Assembly (NCBI GenBank): GCA_025464695.1
Contig: JAODNQ010000045.1
Location: 1-6,382 of the forward strand
DNA from: Frankiales bacterium
GTDB lineage: Bacteria > Actinomycetota > Actinomycetes > Mycobacteriales > SCTD01
DNA length: 6,382 nt
Reading direction: 5' to 3'
Below are positions 1 to 5,071 of the stretch, piece by piece (position 1 is the first letter of the stretch; the number at the start of each line of letters is the position of its first letter). Both the position numbers and the translations under genes were made by a program. The notes beneath the pieces are model-generated. The model worked only from the letters and a program-made list of their open reading frames with translations. It ran no database searches and was not told where the DNA came from.

Positions 1-1284
1 TGCGGCAACCAGCTCGACCCCCAGGACCTGATCAACCCGAAGAGCAAGATCGACGGGAAGGCCCCGCAGTTCGTCGAGAGCGCGCAGTTCTTCCTCGAGC
101 TGCCGGCCTTCGTCGACGCCCTGGGCGCCTGGCTGCAGACCCGCGAGGGGTGGCGGCCGAACGTGCTCGCGTTCAGCAAGAACCTCGTCGACGACCTCAA
201 GCCGCGCGCCATCACCCGCGACCTCGACTGGGGCGTACCGGTGCCGTTGCCCGGCTGGCAGGAGCGGGGCGACAAGCGGCTCTACGTCTGGTTCGACGCC
301 GTCATCGGCTACCTGTCGGCGTCGGTCGAGTGGGCCCGCCGCACGGGGGAGCCCGAGGCGTGGCGCGAGTTCTGGTCGCCGGAGTCCGAGTCGTTCTACT
401 TCATGGGCAAGGACAACGTCGTCTTCCACTCGGTCATCTGGCCGAGCATCCTGCTGGGCACGAAGACCGGTCCCTACGCGGACCTGTCGCTGCCCGGCGA
501 GGTCGTGTCGAGCGAGTTCCTCACCATGGAGGGCAAGAAGTTCTCCAGCAGCCGGTCGGTCGTGATCTACGTCCGCGACGTCCTGGAGCGGTACGGCGCG
601 GACGCGCTGCGCTACTACCTGGCTGCGGCCGGGCCCGAGAGCAGCGACACCGACTTCACGTGGGAGCAGTGCGTCACCCGCAACAACACCGAGCTGGTCG
701 CGGGCTGGGGCAACCTCGTCAACCGCACCGTGTCCATGGTCGCGAAGAACAACGGCGCGATCCCCGCGGCCGGCGACCTGACCGACGTCGACCGCGCGGC
801 CCTGGCGGCCTCGGCGGCCGGCTTCGACAGCGTCGGGACGCTGCTCGGGCGCAACCAGCAGAAGGCGGCGCTGGCCGAGGTCATGCGCGTCGTCGGCGAG
901 GCCAACAAGTACCTGTCCGACACCGCGCCGTGGAAGCTCAAGGAGGACGTGCCGCGCCGCGACACCGTGCTGCACGTCGCGCTGCAGCTGGTCGACGACG
1001 CGAAGACCCTGCTGACGCCGTTCCTGCCCGACAGCAGCGACGCCGTGTTCCGGACCCTGGGCGGGCAGGGCGCGTGGTCGGGCCTGCCCGAGCTGCAGGA
1101 GGTCGAGGACCTCGACGGCGGGCCCGGCTACCCGGTGCTGACCGGTGACTACGCCGCCGCAGCGGCCGTGTGGGAGTCGCGCCCGATCGCGCCCGGCACG
1201 CCGATCGCCCCGCCGACCCCGCTGTTCACCAAGCTCGACCCGTCGGTGGTCGAGGAGGAGCTGGCGCGGCTGGAGTCCGAGTGA
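1..1284 (+). CDS. metG: Methionyl-tRNA synthetase, C-terminal part (5' end outside window)
   Basis: Class I aminoacyl-tRNA synthetase that charges tRNA(Met) with methionine in the cytoplasm. The frame is open from base 1, and 427 residues are visible. They begin at the end of the zinc knuckle (CGNQLDPQDLI), so the N-terminal HIGH half lies upstream. Typical MetRS motifs follow: RDLDWGVPVP, YVWFDAVIGYLSASVEW (methionine pocket region) and FMGKDNVVFHSVIWP. The KMSKS loop, at bases 538-552, reads KFSSS. Then come ERYGADALRYYLAAAGPES and the helical anticodon-binding domain around GWGNLVNRTVSMVAKNN. The protein ends at FTKLDPSVVEEELARLESE, with no EMAPII-like C-terminal tRNA-binding/dimerisation domain, as in the shorter actinobacterial form. 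Its TGA stop overlaps the GTG start of tatD (GTGA), so the two are probably co-transcribed and translationally coupled. Identification is secure. Confidence 0.97.
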   Translation, partial: CGNQLDPQDLINPKSKIDGKAPQFVESAQFFLELPAFVDALGAWLQTREGWRPNVLAFSKNLVDDLKPRAITRDLDWGVPVPLPGWQERGDKRLYVWFDAVIGYLSASVEWARRTGEPEAWREFWSPESESFYFMGKDNVVFHSVIWPSILLGTKTGPYADLSLPGEVVSSEFLTMEGKKFSSSRSVVIYVRDVLERYGADALRYYLAAAGPESSDTDFTWEQCVTRNNTELVAGWGNLVNRTVSMVAKNNGAIPAAGDLTDVDRAALAASAAGFDSVGTLLGRNQQKAALAEVMRVVGEANKYLSDTAPWKLKEDVPRRDTVLHVALQLVDDAKTLLTPFLPDSSDAVFRTLGGQGAWSGLPELQEVEDLDGGPGYPVLTGDYAAAAAVWESRPIAPGTPIAPPTPLFTKLDPSVVEEELARLESE

Positions 1285-2114
1285 GCCAGCGGCACCGCAA
1301 CGGCCCGCGCGACGAGACGCCGCCCCCGGCGCCGGAGCCGCTGGCCGTCCCCGTCCCGGACAGCCACTGCCACCTCGACATCATGGGCGTCGACGTCGAC
1401 GCGGCCCTGGCGGCTGCTCGCGAGGTCGGCATCTCCGGCGTGTGCCAGGTCGGGGTCGACCTCCCGTCGTCGCGGTGGGCGGCGGAGCTGGCGGCGTCGC
1501 GCGACGACGTCGTGGCCGCCGTGGCCCTGCACCCGAACGAGGCGGGGCGCGGGCAGGCCACCGACGAGGCACTGCGGGAGATCGAGGCGCTGGCTGCCCT
1601 GCCGCAGGTCACCGCCGTCGGGGAGACCGGGCTGGACCACTACCGGACGCCGCCGGAAGGGCGCGACGCGCAGGAAGCGAGCTTCCGCGCCCACATCGCG
1701 ATCGCCAAGCGCCACGGCAAGGCGCTCGTCATCCACGACCGCGACAGCCACGACGACGTCGTGCGGGTGCTGCTGTCCGAGGGCGCCCCCGACCGGGTGG
1801 TCTTCCACTGCTTCTCCGGCGGGCCCTCGTTGGCCCGGACGTGCGCCGAGCACGGATGGGCGATGAGCTTCGCCGGGCCGGTCACCTTCAAGCCCAACGA
1901 CGACCTCCGGGCGGCGGCCGCTCTGGCTCCGCAGGAGCTGCTCCTGGTCGAGACCGACGCGCCCTTCCTGACGCCCGCGCCGTTCCGGGGGCGGCCCAAC
2001 GCGCCGTACCTCGTGCCCCACACGGTGCGCACGCTGGCGGCCGCGCGCGGCGACGACGTCGACGAGCTGTGCGGTGCGCTGGCGGCCAACGGACGGCGTC
2101 TGCTCGGCGTCTGA
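1281..2114 (+). CDS. tatD: TatD-family metal-dependent hydrolase (putative deoxyribonuclease)
   Basis: A 277-residue TIM-barrel metallohydrolase of the usual TatD length. Family members are metal-dependent DNases/hydrolases of the cytoplasm, linked to DNA repair and quality control; the true substrate here is unknown. The expected metal ligands are all visible: H29 and H31 in PDSHCHLD, E115 in AVGETGLDHYR, H152 in VIHDRDSHDD, H176 in VFHCFSGG and D226 in LLVETDAPFLTP. The C-terminal signature RPNAPYLVPHTV is also present. The start is the GTG at 1281, which overlaps the metG stop and has GGAG at 1272-1275 five bases upstream. Longer in-frame readings would run inside metG. Residues 1-25 are a Pro-rich lead-in before the first strand, which is common in actinobacterial homologues. 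The order metG-tatD is conserved in Actinomycetota. Confidence 0.95.
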   Translation: MSQRHRNGPRDETPPPAPEPLAVPVPDSHCHLDIMGVDVDAALAAAREVGISGVCQVGVDLPSSRWAAELAASRDDVVAAVALHPNEAGRGQATDEALREIEALAALPQVTAVGETGLDHYRTPPEGRDAQEASFRAHIAIAKRHGKALVIHDRDSHDDVVRVLLSEGAPDRVVFHCFSGGPSLARTCAEHGWAMSFAGPVTFKPNDDLRAAAALAPQELLLVETDAPFLTPAPFRGRPNAPYLVPHTVRTLAAARGDDVDELCGALAANGRRLLGV

Positions 2115-2200
2115 GCGCGGCGGCGTCCCGTCCACAGGCCGCTCCTGCCGGTGCCGGCGCTGCTCTACCGTCCGGGGGTGCGGCGCAGCGGGGCGGACCG
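2115..2200. other. Intergenic gap between tatD and the toxin cassette
   Basis: This 86-base G+C-rich spacer is the left boundary of the putative toxin cassette. I see no convincing terminator. GCCGG-TG-CCGGC near 2147-2158 is palindromic, but a two-base loop cannot form a normal hairpin. TACCGT at 2166-2171 fits the loose actinobacterial -10 pattern TANNNT, but no TTGAC-like -35 lies 16-18 bases upstream. Whether the cassette has its own promoter or is read through from metG-tatD cannot be decided from sequence alone. Confidence 0.5.
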
Positions 2201-2491
2201 GTGACGGGGGACGAGGCGGTCCGGATCGCGGCCCGCGTCCACGAGACCGCGCGCACGGCCGGCGGAGCGATGAACCCGCCGGTCAGCACCATGGCTGCGG
2301 GCGCGTGGACCGGCGGAGGGGCCGGCGACCTCCTGGCCGGCCTGTACGCCCAGCAGCGCGAGCTGCGCGCCGCGCTAGGGGCGGCGACGGACGCCGTGGA
2401 CGGCGTCGTCGTCGCCGCCCGGGCCGCGGACCGGGCCGAGGCCGCCCGGGTGGAGCGGGAGCGCCGCGCGGCGGAGAAGGAGGGCGGATGA
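2201..2491 (+). CDS. Small WXG100-like protein, putative ESX export partner of the downstream toxin
   Basis: A 96-residue protein not recognised as a named family. Its layout fits a WXG100-type helical hairpin: helix 1 (about residues 3-20, DEAVRIAARVHETARTAG), a turn holding W36-T37-G38 (AGAWTGGGAG), and a long second helix (about 42-92, from DLLAGLYAQQRELRAAL to the charged tail ERERRAAEKEGG). In ESX/type VII systems such small proteins dimerise with a larger helical substrate. The next gene begins with a helical hairpin lacking WXG, which is what such a partner would need; the pairing is inferred. The GTG at 2201 is preferred because starts at 2270 or 2291 would remove helix 1, although its ribosome site is weak (GGGGCGG four bases upstream). 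A canonical YxxxD/E export motif is not seen: Y49 is followed by AQQR. The stop overlaps the next start (ATGA). Confidence 0.7.
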   Translation: MTGDEAVRIAARVHETARTAGGAMNPPVSTMAAGAWTGGGAGDLLAGLYAQQRELRAALGAATDAVDGVVVAARAADRAEAARVERERRAAEKEGG

Positions 2492-3876
2492 GCACCGTCG
2501 CCCTCGACCTGTCGGCGTTGGACCGCCTGGTCGAGGAGCTGCTGCGCAGCTCGGGCGCCCTGGGCGAGCACGCCGTGGGGCTGTACCAGGACCTCGGGGC
2601 TGCCGGCGTCTCCACTGACCCTGCCCGTCGGGTCGGGGCGGTCGCGACCTGGTGCTACGACCAGGCCCAGGTGGTCCGGCGCCGGGTCGAGGCGGCCCGG
2701 GCCGCCGAGGCCTCGGCACTGTCCGCGGCCGACCCGCCGTCGGTGTCGAGCGGCGGTGGCGGCGGCGGGGGCTGGTTCTCCGACCGGGTCGACGACGTCG
2801 GGGACGTCGCGGGCGACCTGCGTGACGGCGCCCAGGGGCTGGCCGGCGAGGTGGTGGACCGCGGCAGCGAGGCGCTCGACGCCGCGGGCGGGTGGACCGC
2901 CGACCGCTGGGCCGACGCCGCTGCTGCGCTGGACGGTGCCGCCGACGACGTCCTGGGGGCGTTTGACGACGCCGTCCACTGGGTCGACGGCGCCCTCGAC
3001 GACGCCGGCGGCTGGGTCGACGAGCACCTGTCCGGGGTGCGCGACTGGATCGGGGACCACGCCGACGTCCTGCGCCTCGTCGGCGACGCGCTGTCCAGGG
3101 CCGGCAAGGCCCTCGTCGCCGTCGGTGCCACCCTCGCCGCGCTCAGCGCCGCTGCGGGCTTCTTCTCCTTCGGCATCGGCTGGCTGGGCGAGCTCCCGGC
3201 CGGGGCGATCCTGACGGTCGGCTTCCTGCTCTGGGGCGCCGGCGAGGGCGTCGACACCGCCGTCGACTGGGGCGAGGGCAAGGTCGACGGCCGGGGGCTG
3301 CTGACCGGCGTCGTCGTCGAGGTCGTGGGGAGCCTCGGGCTCGGCAAGCTGCTCACGCACGCGGGCAGGTTGCTGGAGCCGCTGCTCCCACGGCTGCGCC
3401 GCTGGATCGACGACCTCGCGTCGCGGGGGGACGGCGACAGCCCTGCGCTGCCGGAGTCCCGCGACGCCGCGCCCCTGCCGGCCCCGCTGGCGCGGCGCGA
3501 GTGGCCGACCGATCCGCAGCCGGGCACGCCCGAGCACGACCTCGGGTTCGACCCCGAGATCAAGAAGTTCCGTCCGGGCGAGTACGAGACGTCGATCCGG
3601 ATCATGGACGAGCGGGGCGTCGAGCTGACCCGCATGCCGCCGGGGTCCAGCGCGGACTGGCGAGACCTGCACGGGCAGACCTACGACGCGGTGGGGAACT
3701 TCCCGGGGCAGTACCTCGACGCGCAGTGGGAGCGCTTCACCAGCCAGATCGTGCGCCACCTCGACAAGGCAGACTTCGTCCCCGTGGATGTCTCCCGCTT
3801 CAGTCCGGCCCAGATCGCCCGCATCGAGGACTTCATCGCTCCTCTCGGCGACCGCGTGTTCCTCGTGGGGCGTTGA
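2488..3876 (+). CDS. Putative ESX/type VII-secreted polymorphic toxin with C-terminal nuclease-like domain
   Basis: A 462-residue multidomain protein; the toxin role is inferred from architecture and context. The ATG at 2488 has a strong AGGAGG (2478-2483) four bases upstream and overlaps the previous stop. Residues 1-80 form a helical hairpin without WXG (LDRLVEELLRSS, then TDPARRVGAVATWCYDQAQ). A run of seven glycines follows at 89-95. Residues 96-175 are two 40-residue amphipathic repeats each starting with Trp. Residues 207-252 are strongly hydrophobic (LVAVGATLAALSAAAGF; AILTVGFLLWGAG), giving one or two potential membrane segments, with a weaker one near 271-289. A Pro-rich linker (321-347) leads to a compact C-terminal domain (about 348-462) with GEYETSIRI, SADW, TYDAVGNF, HLDKADFVPVDVS and RVFLVGR. 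Its pattern (acidic helix, short strands with D400, helix with K427, strand FVPVDVS, helix, strand) resembles contact-dependent-inhibition nucleases of BECR or restriction-endonuclease-like fold. I cannot name the family or prove the activity. Confidence 0.85.
   Translation: MSTVALDLSALDRLVEELLRSSGALGEHAVGLYQDLGAAGVSTDPARRVGAVATWCYDQAQVVRRRVEAARAAEASALSAADPPSVSSGGGGGGGWFSDRVDDVGDVAGDLRDGAQGLAGEVVDRGSEALDAAGGWTADRWADAAAALDGAADDVLGAFDDAVHWVDGALDDAGGWVDEHLSGVRDWIGDHADVLRLVGDALSRAGKALVAVGATLAALSAAAGFFSFGIGWLGELPAGAILTVGFLLWGAGEGVDTAVDWGEGKVDGRGLLTGVVVEVVGSLGLGKLLTHAGRLLEPLLPRLRRWIDDLASRGDGDSPALPESRDAAPLPAPLARREWPTDPQPGTPEHDLGFDPEIKKFRPGEYETSIRIMDERGVELTRMPPGSSADWRDLHGQTYDAVGNFPGQYLDAQWERFTSQIVRHLDKADFVPVDVSRFSPAQIARIEDFIAPLGDRVFLVGR
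2773..3012 (+). repeat. Two tandem 40-residue Trp-started repeats inside the toxin
   Basis: Trp96, Trp136 and Trp176 of the 2488-3876 protein are spaced exactly 40 residues apart (codons at 2773, 2893 and 3013), each preceded by Gly-Gly. Unit 1 (2773-2892) starts WFSDR and ends ALDAAGG; unit 2 (2893-3012) starts WTADR and ends ALDDAGG. The ends match closely and the interiors keep an Ala/Asp/Val-rich amphipathic helical pattern. A third, decayed unit (3013-3132, starting WVDEH) runs into the hydrophobic segment. The repeat is clear in protein but not as exact DNA repeats, so it is an old duplication or a strongly selected helical heptad/undecad pattern. Confidence 0.7.
3106..3243 (+). other. 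Hydrophobic, potentially membrane-inserting segment of the toxin
   Basis: This stretch codes for residues 207-252 of the toxin. It is mostly Ala, Val, Leu, Ile, Gly and Phe, with a single charged residue (E235) in a short break (WLGELPAG) between two hydrophobic stretches, 208-230 and 237-251. The form suggests a helical hairpin able to enter a membrane. Proteins of this design often use such a segment to deliver the C-terminal enzyme. There is no N-terminal signal peptide, so this is unlikely to be an ordinary Sec-exported membrane protein. Confidence 0.6.
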
Positions 3877-4193
3877 TGGCCGGCGACGTGTTCCTCCGGG
3901 ACGGCTCCGCCTGGTCCATGCGGTCCTCGGTCTTCTACTGGGTCATCGACGAGCTCGCCGGGCTCGTCTTCTCGAGCGAGCTCGCTCGCACACTGCGCGA
4001 GATCTCGGAGGTCAACCTCGGGATCCTGGCCGTCGAAGACCTCCCGCCCGACCAGCGCGCGGACTTCGTCGCCGCGGTCCGGGCGCTGCCCGCGGTCGCA
4101 GCCGCGACGTTGCCGCAGACGCCAGGGCGCCAGGCGGTCATCGCTCAGGTGCAGGAGCTCGCGGACCTCGTGGCGGCGTCCGAGCGCGAGTGA
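3876..4193 (+). CDS. Putative immunity protein for the upstream toxin
   Basis: A 105-residue, predominantly helical, net acidic protein with no signal peptide and no convincing membrane segment (the hydrophobic patch FYWVIDELAGLVF is broken by D25 and E26). I do not recognise a named family. The immunity role is inferred from position: its ATG shares the final A of the toxin's TGA (TGATG), the tight coupling expected where an antidote must be made with its toxin. Size and acidity also fit. Visible features are the N-terminal aromatic patch MRSSVFYWVIDELAG, SEVNLGILAVEDLPPDQRAD in the middle, and an Ala/Leu-rich C-terminal helix (AVIAQVQELADLVAASERE). The Shine-Dalgarno is weak (GGGG at 3867-3870), so expression probably depends on re-initiation after the toxin. 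The stop codon lies in the hairpin shared with the convergent gene. Confidence 0.75.
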   Translation: MAGDVFLRDGSAWSMRSSVFYWVIDELAGLVFSSELARTLREISEVNLGILAVEDLPPDQRADFVAAVRALPAVAAATLPQTPGRQAVIAQVQELADLVAASERE

Positions 4194-4208
4194 GCACGGG
4201 CCTGCTCA
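4191..4208. terminator. Candidate bidirectional terminator hairpin between convergent genes
   Basis: TGAGCA (4191-4196), a CGGGCC loop, then TGCTCA (4203-4208) make a perfect six-base-pair inverted repeat. The outer three bases of each arm are the TGA stop codons of the forward gene (4191-4193) and the reverse gene (4206-4208). There is no T-tract on either side, as is usual for actinobacterial terminators. It is the only hairpin in the 12-base gap between the genes. The stem is short, so its efficiency is uncertain. Confidence 0.4.
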
Positions 4209-4850
4209 GCCGGGCTCCAGCGGGTGCAGGCCCAGCAGGAGGCCGCGGACCGCGGCCTCGACGACCGGCGCGTGGTCGGCCTCGCCGGTCGTGCCCGTGA
4301 CGACCGCCGTCCAGCAGGTGCCCGTCAGGGCGAGCCAGGCCTGCACGACGAACTGCCGGGAGTGCGGGAACAGCGCTGTGTGCTCCGCGCGGCCGACCCC
4401 GCGGCGCAGCACGACCGGGCCCGCCGGGACCTGCGCGCGCTCGAGCGCGGTGCTGCCGAGGACGGCGTCGAGGAGCTCGGCAGCCGCGAGGTGGGGCGTG
4501 CTGTCGTGGAAGCCGACGGTGAGGGACGCGGAGAAGGGCCGGCCGTCGCGCTGCCTGCGCCGGTGCACGGCGAGCACGGCGACGCCCTGCGCGTACGCCT
4601 CGTCGAGGACCTCGGCGAGGAGCTCGAGGCCGGTGTCCCGGGCGTCGGCGGGGAGCGGGAGCAGGTCGGGGGACGAGGCGAGCTGGTCGCGCCAGCGGGC
4701 CGGCTCGAGCACCGTCCAGCCGGTCGGCAGGTCCAGGTGCACCCGGAACGGGGGTGGGGTCAGCTCGCGTCGAGCGGGGGTGCTCACGGCGGCATGCTGC
4801 CGCAGCCTGCCCCTCAGGACCGCGTCGGCGCTCGACGAGACGCGGTCCAC
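4206..4850 (-). CDS. Hypothetical protein convergent to the toxin cassette
   Basis: A 214-residue soluble protein of no family I can name. Its body starts at about residue 34 with PPFRVHLDLPTGWTVLEPA, a strand-Pro-Gly-Trp pattern that also opens actinobacterial hypothetical proteins I recall near ESX loci. A helical stretch follows (TGLELLAEVLDEAYAQGVAV), then RPFSASLTVGFHDS, RAQVPAGPVVLRRGVG, the strand-rich HSRQFVVQAWLALTG and WTAVVTGTT, and a C-terminal helix VVEAAVRGLLLGL. No signal peptide or membrane segment is seen. The GTG at 4850 is preferred because a perfect AGGAGG lies seven bases upstream. A GTG at 4787 would give 193 residues and drop a poorly ordered-looking N-terminus. Its stop is 12 bases from the immunity gene's stop. 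A role with the cassette (chaperone, export factor or second antidote) is speculation from location only. Confidence 0.75.
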   Translation of the reverse strand: MDRVSSSADAVLRGRLRQHAAVSTPARRELTPPPFRVHLDLPTGWTVLEPARWRDQLASSPDLLPLPADARDTGLELLAEVLDEAYAQGVAVLAVHRRRQRDGRPFSASLTVGFHDSTPHLAAAELLDAVLGSTALERAQVPAGPVVLRRGVGRAEHTALFPHSRQFVVQAWLALTGTCWTAVVTGTTGEADHAPVVEAAVRGLLLGLHPLEPG

Positions 4851-5071
4851 AGCCGCCCCTCCTGACCTGCGTGCTTGCTGTTGCTAGCGGTCCAGGGCTG
4901 CCCGGGCACGCTCGACGTGTCCACGATGTCCGCTTAGCGTCGGCACCCAGACCACCGGGGTCGGGACCACGTCCAGACCGACCGGTGCGCACGCAGCCCC
5001 GCCGCTCCACGCGGTCCGCTGCTGTCAGCCGCGCCCGTCCCGTGCCCGGAGACCGCGACGTCCGGAGTCCC
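4851..5071. promoter_or_regulatory. Divergent intergenic region with candidate rpfB promoter and leader
   Basis: This 221-base region separates the reverse-strand gene from rpfB. The best forward promoter candidate is TCGACG (4912-4917, 4/6 to TTGACA), a 17-base spacer and TAGCGT (4935-4940, fits TANNNT). It would start transcription near 4947 and leave a leader of about 125 bases. The leader holds an imperfect direct repeat (CCAGACCACCGG at 4947-4958 and CCAGACCGACCGG at 4973-4985) and short competing GACC/GGTC pairings. TGTCC occurs twice (4918-4922, 4927-4931) between the promoter boxes. rpf genes of this phylum are often under a cyclic-di-AMP (ydaO) riboswitch, but I could not match its conserved segments here. 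No clear promoter for the reverse gene was found. Confidence 0.35.
4858..4863 (-). promoter_or_regulatory. Ribosome binding site deciding the 4850 GTG start
   Basis: The reverse strand reads AGGAGG here, a perfect anti-16S match with seven bases to the GTG at 4850. The competing in-frame GTG at 4787 has no comparable site, so the longer protein is favoured. Confidence 0.7.

Noticed and set aside
2147..2158. GCCGGTGCCGGC as a terminator after tatD
   Set aside because: The two-base loop makes a normal hairpin impossible and there is no T-tract; likely chance in G+C-rich DNA.
2753..2775. G-rich stretch as a microsatellite or G-quadruplex
   Set aside because: Explained by the seven-glycine linker of the toxin; no evidence of a nucleic-acid-level role.
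1888..3759. Long (623-codon) open frame on the reverse strand
   Set aside because: It is antisense to tatD, the WXG-like gene and the toxin; its composition (Arg/Pro/Gly/Ala/Val) is what high-G+C complementary frames give, and no family motif is visible.
2201..3876. Ordinary Sec-exported membrane protein operon
   Set aside because: Neither protein has an N-terminal signal peptide, and the hydrophobic segment is internal between a helical hairpin and a globular C-terminal domain, fitting an ESX-type effector better.
4754..5071. In-frame upstream extension of rpfB
   Set aside because: The frame is open, but the extension is Arg/Pro-rich, overlaps the reverse-strand gene, and would bury the signal peptide; the GTG at 5072 puts the secretion signal at the N-terminus.
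4866..5071. Cyclic-di-AMP (ydaO) riboswitch upstream of rpfB
   Set aside because: Expected from context, but the conserved ydaO segments could not be found by eye; an Infernal scan would decide.
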